Shown one piece after another: positions 26,951-36,110 of a stretch of 64,000 nucleotides of DNA. The notes under the pieces are model-generated. The model worked only from the letters and a program-made list of their open reading frames with translations. It was not told the origin of the DNA and did not search any database. Position numbers and translations under genes: made by a program. The stretch spans positions 1-64,000 of the forward strand of contig NZ_JBLZFX010000009.1 in assembly GCF_050753345.1 (NCBI RefSeq), read 5' to 3'. Source of the stretch: Alkalinema pantanalense (GTDB lineage: Bacteria; Cyanobacteriota; Cyanobacteriia; Leptolyngbyales; Leptolyngbyaceae). Positions within the stretch are counted from its first letter, which is position 1; each line of letters begins with the position of its first letter.

Positions 26951-27652
26951 TCACGCTTCATTTTCCCGCAAGACGCGATAGTGCAAAAACACTTCCTGTT
27001 CCACAGGTTTGACGGCTAATAACTTCAATCGGGGCGCTTGCTTGGCTAAAAAACCAGCCCCCGCCACCGGACTCGGCGCAGCCGTTCCCCCCAGAATCAA
27101 TGGACAAACCGTTAACCACAATTCATTGACTAAATCCGCTGCAAACAAACTGCCCACCAATTCCCCGCCACCCAGAACCGCCAGCCGATCGATGCCCTCC
27201 TGCGAGAACTGTTGGAAAATGGTAAGCCAGTCCCACGGTTGATCGTTGGCTTGCGCGGGATCCTGCCGCTCCGGTACTATGACTACCCGATCGAAGGCAG
27301 AGTGATTTTGCCAAGCGATTGCCCCCCGCGCAGTCGTCAATAACCAGCGGGGAATCGGTTGTGAGAAAAATCGCCAGGTCGGATCAAAGACAGCCTGCCG
27401 GGAACAGACCATTTGGATCGGCTGCTCCGGTTTGCCCTGCGATAGTCGTTGTGCCTGCAAGTCGGGATGATGGACCGTCAGGGTTGTGCCATAGGCCCGC
27501 AGCGTCCCCGCGCCGAATAGCACGGCATCGGCCAGGGCCACCTGTTGTTGCAAATGCCATTGATCCTGTGGTGACCCAAAGCGGGCGGCGGTGCGATCGC
27601 GATCGGCAATTTTGCCATCAGCTGTCATGGCCAGCACAACAGTAGTCTTCAT
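26951..27652 (-). CDS. RibD C-terminal-domain reductase
   Basis: A 233-residue protein holding only the dihydrofolate-reductase-like RibD_C domain (MKTTVVLAMTADGKIADRDR, LFGAGTLRAYGTTL, AVLGGGELVGSLFAADLVNE, LTVCPLILGG). The deaminase half of RibD is absent, so it cannot carry out both riboflavin steps; it may reduce the pyrimidine intermediate or another substrate. The ATG at 27652 begins the domain and follows GGAGGTG. A longer frame to 27820 would overlap the upstream gene. It starts eight bases after the oxidoreductase gene, clearly in one operon. Confidence 0.88.
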   Translation of the reverse strand: MKTTVVLAMTADGKIADRDRTAARFGSPQDQWHLQQQVALADAVLFGAGTLRAYGTTLTVHHPDLQAQRLSQGKPEQPIQMVCSRQAVFDPTWRFFSQPIPRWLLTTARGAIAWQNHSAFDRVVIVPERQDPAQANDQPWDWLTIFQQFSQEGIDRLAVLGGGELVGSLFAADLVNELWLTVCPLILGGTAAPSPVAGAGFLAKQAPRLKLLAVKPVEQEVFLHYRVLRENEA

Positions 27653-27660
27653 GTTCTGAA

Positions 27661-28713
27661 TCACACCTCCCCGGCTAATCGTGCAACGTCTATCCAAGCG
27701 CCCGCCTGCTCCATCGATCGAGACAGTGCTTGTAATACCTGGATCAACTCTGCCCCCACCCATCCGCTGGAAATCGTAGAGGATTGATTCTGTTGTACAC
27801 AGGCTAAGAAATGATCGCACACTCGCGCCAACGGTTCCTGCCCGATCGGTTCTAAAACGTCCCGTTGCTGATTCATGGGGACAAATCCCACGCCTTGCGC
27901 CTGCAATTCACCCCGGTAGATTGCTAAGGGATCCGCAGCTAGCTCATCAAACACGATCGTGCCCTGGCTTCCCACACAGGCCAAGCGCCGCTGTTTATCA
28001 CTGTTCAACCAGGCCAAGTGGATGGTGGCCTGAAAGCCGCTGGGATACTGCACCGTCGCCCAAACAACATCCGCTAACCCAGTGGCAGTACTGTGGGGAT
28101 TCGTGGCCTGGGGTTGCAGCCAGCCCTGGCCTCGAGCACTCACCCGGATGGGTTTTTCTCCGAGCCAGTGATTCAAAATTGCGAGATCGTGAATGGCCAG
28201 ATCCCAGAGTGCATCTACATCCTGCCGCACTGGAGCCAAATGGGTTCGGGTGGCATAGCCGTAGCGCAAATCGCCGATTGCCTGCGCCTCCAGTGCCGCT
28301 TTTCCCCGCAATACCGCTGGATGAAAAAGATAGGTATGGTCAATCACCAGTTGCCGTTGCACCTTTTCCGCCAATTGACACAGTTCTAAGGCACTGCCTG
28401 AATCCAAGGTTAAGGGCTTCTCTGCCAAGACATGTAAGCCGGTCAAAAGTGCCTGCCGAACCATCGGGTAATGTGTTTCCGCAGGGGTCGCAATCACCAC
28501 AGCGTCTAGATCCGGCAGTTCGATCGCCGCTTTCCAGTCCGTCAGTTGCTGGATTGATGCCTGCAACCCAAACTGTTGGGCCATGCGATCTAAGTTCGCT
28601 GGCAGGGGATCAACGATCGCCTGCACATTGGCTTGAGGGTGGGCTAAAAAATTGCGCAAAAGATGTTGGCCCCAGCGACCTAGGCCAAAAATTGCCACGT
28701 TGATTGGCTGCAT
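27661..28713 (-). CDS. Gfo/Idh/MocA-family NAD(P)-dependent oxidoreductase
   Basis: A 350-residue protein. The N-terminal Rossmann fold is NVAIFGLGRWGQHLLRNFLA, followed by DAVVIATPAETHYPM and HVLAEKPLTLDS with the conserved Glu-Lys-Pro of the family. The C-terminal domain has RTHLAPVRQDVDALWDLAIH with the Asp and His usually near the substrate. Substrate unknown; sugars and amino-sugars are usual. The start at 28713 is three bases after the rnc stop, and the next gene starts eight bases after its own stop, so rnc, this gene and the RibD-C gene form a tight operon. Confidence 0.9.
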   Translation of the reverse strand: MQPINVAIFGLGRWGQHLLRNFLAHPQANVQAIVDPLPANLDRMAQQFGLQASIQQLTDWKAAIELPDLDAVVIATPAETHYPMVRQALLTGLHVLAEKPLTLDSGSALELCQLAEKVQRQLVIDHTYLFHPAVLRGKAALEAQAIGDLRYGYATRTHLAPVRQDVDALWDLAIHDLAILNHWLGEKPIRVSARGQGWLQPQATNPHSTATGLADVVWATVQYPSGFQATIHLAWLNSDKQRRLACVGSQGTIVFDELAADPLAIYRGELQAQGVGFVPMNQQRDVLEPIGQEPLARVCDHFLACVQQNQSSTISSGWVGAELIQVLQALSRSMEQAGAWIDVARLAGEV

Positions 28714-28716
28714 AGG

Positions 28717-29475
28717 TTAGAACTCAATGGAAGAAGATGTCTCTTCAGCATTCCCCTGTGGGGGGTGAGGGGCACTTAATTGGACAAAGGCTATTTGCGC
28801 GGCAGCCTGTTCAGCGGCTTTGATCGATCGTCCCCGCCCGACACCTAAACACTGACCTTGTAGCCAAACTTCTGCTTCAAACCGTTCAGGATCGCCATGA
28901 ACTGGGCGAATTTCACGACTGCGGTATTCGGGCAAAAGCTTTTGTTTCCCTTGAGTTAGGGTTTGTAGCGCTGCTTTGTAATTGTTGCGGGCAGGATCGG
29001 CCAAAATTTTCTCAGTGCTCTGCTGGAACAATGGATCTAGCCAAGGATGAATGAAGTCAAGATTCTGTGAACTGAGATAGAAGGCGGCCAGCACTGCTTC
29101 AAAACTATCAGCCAAGCGCGATTCTCTCCCATTGCTATCAGCAGCGGCACTCCCCCCCACAACTAGGTAACGCTCGAAATCATACTGGTCTGCAATGGCG
29201 GCCAAATTGCGATCGCTGACTAAAATCGATCGAATCGCCGTGAAATCGCCGACCTTTAAATGGGGATATTCTTTTAGCAAAAATGCCGCAGCAGCCAACT
29301 TGACCACCGCATCCCCCACAAATTCCAGTTGTTCATAGTTTGCAGTGGGTGAGGCGCTGGAATGGGTCAGTGCCAAATCTAGTAAATCCCACCGTAGCGC
29401 GAACTGCTCATCCAACCCTAAACGATGGACTAAGCTGACCAGTTGCTTTTGACGACGGGGATAGGGCAGGCTCAT
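28717..29475 (-). CDS. rnc: Ribonuclease III
   Basis: About 252 residues. The catalytic domain has the signature NYEQLEFVGDAVVKL (Glu and Asp ligands) and the second acidic pair in LADSFEAVLAAFYL. The C-terminal double-stranded-RNA-binding domain runs from about YKAALQTLTQG to GRGRSIKAAEQAAAQIAF. Both domains are complete, so a full-length RNase III acting on structured RNA, including rRNA precursors, is expected. The ATG at 29475 fits the family; a TTG further out at 29535 would add an unlikely leader. No strong ribosome binding site is seen. It heads a three-gene operon. Confidence 0.93.
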   Translation of the reverse strand: MSLPYPRRQKQLVSLVHRLGLDEQFALRWDLLDLALTHSSASPTANYEQLEFVGDAVVKLAAAAFLLKEYPHLKVGDFTAIRSILVSDRNLAAIADQYDFERYLVVGGSAAADSNGRESRLADSFEAVLAAFYLSSQNLDFIHPWLDPLFQQSTEKILADPARNNYKAALQTLTQGKQKLLPEYRSREIRPVHGDPERFEAEVWLQGQCLGVGRGRSIKAAEQAAAQIAFVQLSAPHPPQGNAEETSSSIEF

Positions 29476-29569
29476 GGAGGGACGATCGCGCAGTATACCG
29501 CTTCTACCATCGCACGAAATCCTGACAAAACCCATCGATTTACCAGACTAGATCCACTAGACTTCCTGG

Positions 29570-30187
29570 TTAAGCAGACTGAAGCTTTTCATAAACTGTA
29601 TGAATTTCTTGCAAAGTTAGATTACGACCTAACGGCGTCTGATGGGGATGCCCTTGGTGAAACAAGGTCTCCAAATTCAAAGTCGTAATCTGTAATTGCT
29701 CTGATGGGAAAATGATTGTAGTGGGGTCAAACCGACTGGGATGACCTTGCCGCCGCCGCACCATTTCTACGGTACTGGGTAAAACGCCGACCAACAGGGC
29801 TAAAACTTCCGTGGGTAAGCTCATGACGACTTGGCGACCAAAAAAGCCTTCTAGCCCCGCAAACAACCGCTCGACTCGACTGCCTGGATCGGGATGGTCA
29901 GCAATTTTGTGTAGCCAACGTCCCCATTGGATTCGTAAACCATAGGCTTTGCGACGAGCCTCCCAATCCTGCACGGGCACTAAATTCGGTGCACCGATCG
30001 CAATCACGGCCTGATAGGATTGCTCACCGGAACAAGCAACGGCTGCACCTGGGCCAGCAAATTCAGCATGAAATTCCTTGCACAGAATCAAGCCACTCCG
30101 TTTTTGCTCACCAACGGTCAGTAAAAAACCTGGGTTGCCTTCCGGAGTCACTTGGCTAGGGTTTAGGGTTAACAACGGGGTATTCAC
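29570..30187 (-). CDS. Conserved protein of unknown function upstream of rnc
   Basis: A 205-residue soluble protein. I do not recognise the family. The N-terminal half is beta-rich and includes LTVGEQKRSGLILCKEF and a Cys (VACSGEQSYQ). The C-terminal half is helical, with LPTEVLALLVGVLPSTVEMV followed by RRRQGHP, which could be a helix-turn-helix-like unit in the manner of Crp-type tails; this is only a pattern. The ATG at 30187 is the only good start and has no strong ribosome binding site. It lies 94 bases before rnc on the same strand, so co-transcription is possible. Confidence 0.65.
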   Translation of the reverse strand: MNTPLLTLNPSQVTPEGNPGFLLTVGEQKRSGLILCKEFHAEFAGPGAAVACSGEQSYQAVIAIGAPNLVPVQDWEARRKAYGLRIQWGRWLHKIADHPDPGSRVERLFAGLEGFFGRQVVMSLPTEVLALLVGVLPSTVEMVRRRQGHPSRFDPTTIIFPSEQLQITTLNLETLFHQGHPHQTPLGRNLTLQEIHTVYEKLQSA

Positions 30188-30613
30188 AAATTTACCCTAT
30201 ATGGAATTAGGTCGTTAACAGGTCAACTGCGAAGGTGAATGAAGAATTAACTCAGTGGCCCAATCAAAGTCTTTAAAAGACCAGAGAAATAGCCTCTCCA
30301 GCATCTCCATCCTAGGTTAGATTAGACACCCAACAGCGAATGCAAGCGGAGCTTTGCTGAATTTAAACATTACTCCAGCGTTTGTAAAGAAACCCCAAAC
30401 CTTCCCCTGAGATTGAGCAAAGTTTGCTAATCATGGGAGTCCTTGGGGACTAAAAACTTGGCCTGAAACTGTGTCCTTGAAACCATAGTCCTCGAAACTG
30501 TGTCCTAGAAATACCTATGATTCCATGGGATACAGTCCTATCTGCTGTAATCCTAGGCGACAGACTGCTCTAGGCTAGGGGCAACCTTAACAAGAGGATT
30601 TAGAGCACCTCAA

Positions 30614-30643
30614 CTTAGAGCACCTTAATTAAGGTGCTCTAAG
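30614..30643. repeat. Perfect 30-bp palindrome with an extra direct half-copy
   Basis: CTTAGAGCACCTT (30614-30626), AATT, then AAGGTGCTCTAAG (30631-30643) pair without mismatch. A further copy of TTAGAGCACCT lies at 30600-30610. No T-run follows on either strand, so this is not a standard terminator. Confidence 0.85.
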
Positions 30644-30932
30644 CAAAGTCAGGAATTATAAGTGATCAATGAAAAAATAGGTATACCGACGATAACCAGA
30701 AGAGAAGGTAGATTGAGGAGATCTTCCTACACCTGACAAAAGACTTGAGAAAATCATAAACCTAGTGGTTGACAAAAAACAGTACTCTTTGAGATTTACA
30801 CAAATCTACATATAACCTTAGAGAGATAACCTTAGAGCTCTATGCCATTCGATAGATACTGATCAATAAATTCTAGTCAATCAAAATACAGATAAACGCC
30901 CCATGAACTTTTCCTACGGATGATGGGGTACC

Positions 30933-31001
30933 GAAGAGACAGGGGGCTTAGAGACAGGGGGTTTAGAGACAGGGGTTAGAGACAGGGGTTAGAGACAGTG
31001 G
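30933..31001 (+). repeat. Tandem array of a 13-15-bp unit
   Basis: About five successive copies of TTAGAGACAGGGG with one or two extra bases in the first copies and GACAGTGGG in the last. It lies in the gap 3' of rnpB. Confidence 0.85.
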
Positions 31002-31104
31002 GCGTAATGACAAGGAGCAGATACGATGCCTGAAGTGTGTTCTGCTGTAGGCTGCTTATCAATCAGTTCAGCAAAGGGCTGTAAGTCAGCCTGGAGACAA
31101 GTTA

Positions 31105-31134
31105 GCCTTAACAAGAAAAAACGGGTTCAAAAAA
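31105..31134 (-). terminator. T-rich tract at the end of rnpB
   Basis: On the minus strand the terminal helix of RNase P RNA is followed at once by CTTTTTTGAACCCGTTTTTTC, two T-runs that would serve as the release tract, with the P1 helix as the hairpin. Confidence 0.5.
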
Positions 31135-31533
31135 GAGAAGAGTCAGACATAAGCCGGGTTCTGTTCGCATCAGCAAGCTGACGCGGGCAGTTATCTATCT
31201 AGGACAGTTGTTTCCAACCGCCTCAAGCGGCACTCCGCAAAGTCGCCTCTGCGGAACGGAACCGGGAAAAGACCAACCTTGGTTCCATCGGCCTTGCTCC
31301 CTACCGGGGTTTACCGAGCCAGCACCTCACGATGCTGCTGGTGCGCTCTTACCGCACCTTTGCACCCTTACCTTTCAGATCCTAAATATTTAAGACCCTA
31401 GGGGCGGTATGTTTCTGTGGCACTATCCTCACGATCGCTCGCACTGGGCGTTACCCAGCAAGTCTGGTCTTTCGGGAGCCCGGACTTTCCTCAGAGGGAA
31501 TCCCCTCCGCAACCGCCTCGCTGGCTCTTCTCT
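31134..31533 (-). ncRNA. rnpB: RNase P RNA
   Basis: The catalytic RNA of RNase P, which matures tRNA 5' ends. The 5' part has the universal core GAGGAAAGTCCGGGCTCC, the middle has ACGCCCAGTGCGAGC, and the 3' part ends with CAGAACCCGGCTTATGTCTG. The outermost helix pairs AGAGAAGAG with CTCTTCTCT, which sets both ends and gives 400 bases. It is the type A bacterial fold in its cyanobacterial form. Transcribed toward the long repeat-bearing gap. Confidence 0.95.
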
Positions 31534-31632
31534 ATTACTAGTGTATTACAGGGGCTACGGCTTCCCATCGCTTGATTAGCCTGAGGATTTGCCTGAACGC
31601 TGGGTTTGACGGCTTTTGGGGCTCGTTCGGAA

Positions 31633-32310
31633 TTACTTTTTAGGATTCCAGGGCAATCCCGCTGTCCAATGCAACTTAGACATCGTGAACTTCATGGGTA
31701 CGCGGGTACGGTAGCCTGTGACTGGGGTGTCATTATCTACAAACCGAAAGACGAGATCGAGGGAAAACTGAAGGGTGCGCTGGAGGGCAATGAATTCTAA
31801 ATATCGGGTCAGGGGCGGCCCCGGTTTTCCTGGTTTACTTAAGTCAATTAAGGTTTTGGCGATTTCCATTTCGCCATTGTCCCCTTTGCGCTTCAGCATA
31901 TCTTCAGCGACGATTTTTTCCTTCAGGGTAGTGCCAGGGGCGATCGCGCTGAAGGCTTGGTCTTGGAACAGGTCGAGGGTTGTTCCTGGGGTTAGGCGAG
32001 TGACGCGGCGAGCTTTGCCATCTAGGTCAGTAATAGAGCTATAGTCCCAATCAACATAGATGGGGTACTCGTTGGATTTGTTTTTAATCGAAATGGCCAG
32101 TTCCTTCAACTTATCGAATTCGTAGCGACCATCGAAGTTGAAGCTAATTTCAACCCAATCCTTGAGCTTCATTTTGTTGAGCCATTCTTCTAACTCACCT
32201 TTTTCTAGCTTGATTGTGAATTCATCATTAAATGAGTTGATGATCTGGTAGAGCACGTAGGTGACACACAGAAAGTAGATGGTGAGTAATAGAAGATCTG
32301 TGCTGGTCAT
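31633..32310 (-). CDS. Membrane-anchored cyanobacterial protein of unknown function
   Basis: A 225-residue protein with one N-terminal hydrophobic span (DLLLLTIYFLCVTYVLYQII) and a soluble remainder of mixed alpha/beta character. Conserved-looking stretches are VDWDYSSITDLDGKARRVTR and PGTTLDLFQDQAFSAIAPGT. No known domain recognised. The ATG at 32310 has no strong ribosome binding site. It is 100 bases upstream of rnpB on the same strand, and downstream of the pepA terminator, so it probably has its own promoter. Confidence 0.75.
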   Translation of the reverse strand: MTSTDLLLLTIYFLCVTYVLYQIINSFNDEFTIKLEKGELEEWLNKMKLKDWVEISFNFDGRYEFDKLKELAISIKNKSNEYPIYVDWDYSSITDLDGKARRVTRLTPGTTLDLFQDQAFSAIAPGTTLKEKIVAEDMLKRKGDNGEMEIAKTLIDLSKPGKPGPPLTRYLEFIALQRTLQFSLDLVFRFVDNDTPVTGYRTRVPMKFTMSKLHWTAGLPWNPKK

Positions 32311-32406
32311 GTAGACACATCAAGGAATCAACATTCCCCTTATACCATTGGTTTTCTAGATTGAACTGGTATTTTGTTGAGGTTGGGCTGAACAGCACTA
32401 GAAAGC

Positions 32407-32438
32407 ATAAAAAATCAGGGATCCGATCGGATCCCCTG
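32407..32438 (-). terminator. Intrinsic terminator of pepA
   Basis: On the minus strand CAGGGGATCC-GATC-GGATCCCTG (one bulge) is followed by ATTTTTTAT. It lies 40 bases past the pepA stop. Confidence 0.8.
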
Positions 32439-32477
32439 TTGCCCCAATATACTCAATCAAGATGGAATCAAGATTGA

Positions 32478-33950
32478 TTAGGACATCACCCAGTTCACCA
32501 GCAGCCGCACACCATAACCCGTTGCCCCCACGCCGTTATAGCCATTTTCCTTATCGGCCCAAACGGGGCCAGCCACATCCAAGTGCGCCCAGGGTGTGTC
32601 TTTGACGAATTGCTTCAGGAAGACAGACGCGCTGATGGCCCCCCCGGCTCGGGCTCCGGTGTTTTTCATATCCGCTAAGGGGGACTTCATGCTGTCGAAG
32701 TAAGATTCTTCCATGGGCATGCGCCACAGCTTTTCACCCGCCGTTTCGGATGCTGACAGCAGGGCATTGGCAAGGTCGTCATTGGGACTCCACAGACCTG
32801 CAATGTCGTTCCCCAGAGCGATTACACAGGCTCCAGTCAGGGTAGCGAGATCAACGATCGCATCCACGCCCAGTTTTTCGGTATAGACCAAAGCGTCAGC
32901 CAGGGTGAGCCGACCTTCGGCGTCGGTGTTGTTGATTTCGATCGTTTTCCCATTGGAAGCAGTGAGGATGTCACCGGGGTGGATGGCTTTGCCACTGACC
33001 ATGTTTTCCGTGACGGCGCTGATGAAGTGTACTTCCACGTCGGGTTTGAGTTCACCGATCGCTTTGGCAGCTCCAAAGGTAGCTCCGGCTCCGCCCATGT
33101 CGGTTTTCATCATTTCGATCGAGGCTGCTCCCACTTTCAGGTTCAAGCCACCGGAGTCAAAGGTTAAGCCTTTGCCGACGATCGCGACTTTTTTGCGGGG
33201 GGTTCCAGCGGGTTTGTAGACCAAGTGGATGAATTTGGGGGGAATGTCTGAGGCTTGGGCGACGCCAAGGAAGGCTCCCATACCTAGTTTTTCGCAGTCT
33301 GCTTGCTCCAGAATGGTCAATTCCATGCCGTAGGTTTTAGCCAAATCCTGGGCCATTTCCGCCATGGTGATGGGGGTGACGTAGTTAGCCGGAGCTGCCA
33401 CCAATTCGCGGGTTAGGAAGATCCCGGAACAGATTTTTTGGGCGGTTTCGATCGCGACTTCTTGACCAGCTAGGCCAATGAGTTCGACCGTTTCAATTTG
33501 GCCATTTTCGTCTTTTTCCGACTTAAAGCGCAGATCTTTATAAAGAGCAAGTTCGACGCCCTCAGTGATGGCTTGGGCGACATTGCTGGCATCCAAGTTT
33601 CCCGTCGGTAGGGCAATCCCCAGGGTTTTGCATTTTTCGCGGCGGGCGGTTTTTGCGATCGTGGCAGCGGCGCGACGCATGTGATCCAGTTTGAGTTGAT
33701 CAGCTTTGCCCAGGCCCACCAAAATCAGTTTCTTAAAGGTGCTACCCACCACACGGGTTGTTACAGTACTGCCGGGTTTGCCTTTAAATTCTGCATCGGC
33801 AATGACTTCTTTAATCAAGCCGGAAAGGGTGTCATCTAGAACTGCGAGATCTCCGCTGAGTTCGAGTTGGTTGTCAAAGAGGCCGATCGCGAGTCCGTCA
33901 CCGGAAAAGTCGGTTAACGCGATCGCTGAACCTTGTACCTTCATGCGCAT
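32478..33950 (-). CDS. pepA: Leucyl aminopeptidase (M17)
   Basis: A 490-residue M17 aminopeptidase, normally a hexamer with two metal ions per subunit that removes N-terminal residues in the cytosol. The catalytic domain shows VGKGLTFDSGGLNLK (Lys and Asp), MKTDMGGAGA, and the family signature NTDAEGRLTLADALVY with the Asp/Glu ligands and Arg. Length is normal. The start MRMKVQG at 33950 is preceded by AGAAGGGA; a second ATG at 33944 would drop two residues. Monocistronic with its own terminator. Confidence 0.95.
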   Translation of the reverse strand: MRMKVQGSAIALTDFSGDGLAIGLFDNQLELSGDLAVLDDTLSGLIKEVIADAEFKGKPGSTVTTRVVGSTFKKLILVGLGKADQLKLDHMRRAAATIAKTARREKCKTLGIALPTGNLDASNVAQAITEGVELALYKDLRFKSEKDENGQIETVELIGLAGQEVAIETAQKICSGIFLTRELVAAPANYVTPITMAEMAQDLAKTYGMELTILEQADCEKLGMGAFLGVAQASDIPPKFIHLVYKPAGTPRKKVAIVGKGLTFDSGGLNLKVGAASIEMMKTDMGGAGATFGAAKAIGELKPDVEVHFISAVTENMVSGKAIHPGDILTASNGKTIEINNTDAEGRLTLADALVYTEKLGVDAIVDLATLTGACVIALGNDIAGLWSPNDDLANALLSASETAGEKLWRMPMEESYFDSMKSPLADMKNTGARAGGAISASVFLKQFVKDTPWAHLDVAGPVWADKENGYNGVGATGYGVRLLVNWVMS

Positions 33951-34134
33951 TCCCTTCTTTCATGGAGTCTAACAATGTTTTTCCATTGTAGAGGGCGAAG
34001 GAGATGTGGGTGTGACAGGGCGATCGAGGTTTATTAAGAGTTCGCAGTGAACAATTTGGTGATGATGGGATTGTGGCAGGATACAAGGCGTGGGATTGAC
34101 GAATTTCTTGCTGTGTTTGCTTGGAGTCTCGCGA

Positions 34135-34482
34135 TTAGTCAAGCACGCCAAGCCATCTGAGGCTGATTAATATGACACCTACTACGGTGAGGAAACCGAA
34201 GAACCAGAACGTATGACGAGTGATGCTTTCAGGTAGAAAGGTGTCGAAAGCATAGCCTTTTTCGGCTCCGTAGCGCACTGCGAGGGCCGTTAATGGGCAT
34301 TTCATCCCATTACCGAAGAAAACCAGAGTTTCGATCGTCAGCAGCGCTAGTGAAATCCAAAGCCAGATTCCGGTATAACCTGTGATTCCTGAGTACAGCA
34401 GAATGCCGATCGCCATGACCATAATGATGTAGATCACGGTATGGATGGTGCGTACTAAAGCTAAAGCTTGAGCGTTCGTCAT
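34135..34482 (-). CDS. Small membrane protein with a KCPLT motif
   Basis: A 115-residue protein with three hydrophobic spans (about 12-33, 38-58 and 88-110). Between the second and third lies GNGMKCPLTALAVRYG, and after it FDTFLP, a loop that recalls small DUF2784-type membrane proteins; the match is by motif only. Function unknown. The ATG at 34482 has no clear ribosome binding site. Confidence 0.7.
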   Translation of the reverse strand: MTNAQALALVRTIHTVIYIIMVMAIGILLYSGITGYTGIWLWISLALLTIETLVFFGNGMKCPLTALAVRYGAEKGYAFDTFLPESITRHTFWFFGFLTVVGVILISLRWLGVLD

Positions 34483-34729
34483 TTAATATCAGCACCTTTA
34501 GCGAGAAGACCATCTGATCACGACCCAGTACATAACATTGCCCTGCACTTAGGTTGGTCTTTTGTATAGTTTTACTAAAAAATATACAATCAGTCTGTAC
34601 TTCCATATTGATAGATGTATCAACAATTCTGTTTGACTAAGTAACTAATTTAACAATCTTAATATCATTCTCAATACTGTAAATTCTGCTTACCAGAACT
34701 AGAGAGACATCTGATTGACTGAACCGCAT

Positions 34730-35377
34730 CTACATCATCCGTCGAGCAATCACAGCATAGAAGGGATCACCACTGGCAAAACCCATCATTTGTAGAATTG
34801 CAGGAGCCTGCGATCGGTAGGCAATCACTTCCGGAGTGCTGAAACGAGGAATTGCTGCAAAATAGGACTTGACGAGTTCTACCCGATCGCCCTCAGACCC
34901 ATCTCGCCAAGCCGCGATCGCCTTTTGATAAAACATGCGATTGGAAAAGCTGACAATGCAAAGTCCATTCGGTTTGAGAACGCGATAGATCTCAGTAAAA
35001 ATGGCTTCGGGATATTGCAAATACTGCACTGACACAGTACACAGCACTGCATCAAATGATTGATCCGCAAGGGGGAGTTGTAGATCAACGTTGAGATTTT
35101 GCACAAAATAATGATTGAACCGAGGATTTTTTTGCAGCTCTTCTGGATTCAATCCGTGGCCTTCAACGTGGGAGAATTCCATTTCCTCCGGCAAGTGCGA
35201 AACCCAACTGCTCATCAAGTCCAAGACCCGCATTCCCGGTTGTAGGCGATCGCGATACAGATCTGTCAATTGTTGGATAAAACCGTCATCTACATGGGTG
35301 ACAAACCGAGGATAGTCGTAAAACAAACGATCGTCGGAGGCATCGAGCTTGGTACGTTGTTCAGGCCGAAGTTGCAT
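34730..35377 (-). CDS. SAM-dependent methyltransferase (type 11-like)
   Basis: A 215-residue methyltransferase. Motif I is atypical, RVLDLMSSWVSHLP in place of a Gly-rich loop, but the later parts are normal: SFDAVLCTVSVQYLQYPEAI (motif with Asp) and EIYRVLKPNGLCIVSFSNR. This variant motif I is a feature of a group of cyanobacterial and plastid proteins; the substrate is unknown. The ATG at 35377 is the natural start. Monocistronic on the minus strand between a small membrane protein and tadA. Confidence 0.82.
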   Translation of the reverse strand: MQLRPEQRTKLDASDDRLFYDYPRFVTHVDDGFIQQLTDLYRDRLQPGMRVLDLMSSWVSHLPEEMEFSHVEGHGLNPEELQKNPRFNHYFVQNLNVDLQLPLADQSFDAVLCTVSVQYLQYPEAIFTEIYRVLKPNGLCIVSFSNRMFYQKAIAAWRDGSEGDRVELVKSYFAAIPRFSTPEVIAYRSQAPAILQMMGFASGDPFYAVIARRMM

Positions 35378-35476
35378 AACGCTGGATCCAACTGTGAGAC
35401 TAGGGAACTTACTAAACCGAGCGCAATCGTCATCAGCAAGTATAAAGTTATGTTAACTGACCTTAGCCTAGACTGC

Positions 35477-36001
35477 CTATCGATGCAGCCTGAACCAGTT
35501 TTGCAGTTGCTCTCGGCAAGATTGCTCCAAAATGCCACTGATCACCGTGAGCCGATGGTTAGAAGCCGGACCATCGGGAATATTCAGCACACTGCGCACA
35601 GCCCCCGCTTTTAAATCATCAGCTCCATAAACTAACTGCCCCAATCGTGCCAACCCGATCGCCCCTGCACACATGGGACAGGGCTCCAAAGTGACATAGA
35701 GCGTGCAGTCATTCAAATGCCAGTTACGGCGAACTTTTCCCGCTTGTCGGAGTGCCAAAATTTCCGCATGGGCCGTCGGATCGTGATCCCGTTCCCGACG
35801 ATTACTGGCTTCGGCTAAGACGTTTCCTGAGCGATCGACAATAATCGCACCCACGGGGATATCACCCGCTGTCCCCGCTGCTTCTGCCAGTTCTAATGCT
35901 CGTAGCATCCAGCGGCGATGGTGAAGATATTCAGGATGATCGATCGGTGGCGGAAAAATTGAATAGGGCACCGTCAAATGTTGACAATGTTGAGTGAACA
36001 A
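35477..36001 (-). CDS. tadA: tRNA-specific adenosine deaminase
   Basis: About 174 residues. It has the zinc-deaminase motifs HAEILAL (His ligand and catalytic Glu) and TLEPCPMCAGAI (two Cys ligands), spaced as in TadA, which makes inosine at the wobble position of tRNA-Arg(ACG). The core starts at RRWMLRALELAEAAGTAGDI. The start is uncertain: TTG at 36001 or GTG at 35971 both give short leaders, and the first ATG (residue 32) would cut into the first helix. Confidence 0.92.
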   Translation of the reverse strand: MFTQHCQHLTVPYSIFPPPIDHPEYLHHRRWMLRALELAEAAGTAGDIPVGAIIVDRSGNVLAEASNRRERDHDPTAHAEILALRQAGKVRRNWHLNDCTLYVTLEPCPMCAGAIGLARLGQLVYGADDLKAGAVRSVLNIPDGPASNHRLTVISGILEQSCREQLQNWFRLHR

Positions 36002-36110
36002 TCCCAGGTTTAATTTAAGATCTCCGTTGGGATCATTGCAAGCATAATGAATTTACGATCGCGATCTTCAGTCCTTTCTGAATTTTAATTTCCCTAGCAA
36101 GTTGACAACC

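Larger units (their letters stand above)
30188..31133. other. 946-base gene-free stretch with palindrome and tandem repeats
   Basis: No frame with protein character exists on either strand. The stretch contains a perfect 30-bp palindrome (30614-30643), an array of about five copies of TTAGAGACAGGGG (about 30933-31001), and an A-rich tail that includes the T-runs past rnpB. It lies between the start of the unknown gene and the 3' end of rnpB, both on the minus strand. Its length and inner structure make it a place to look for small RNAs. Confidence 0.6.

Noticed and set aside
30614..30643. Palindrome as an intrinsic terminator
   Set aside because: No T-run on either strand and no gene ends close to it.
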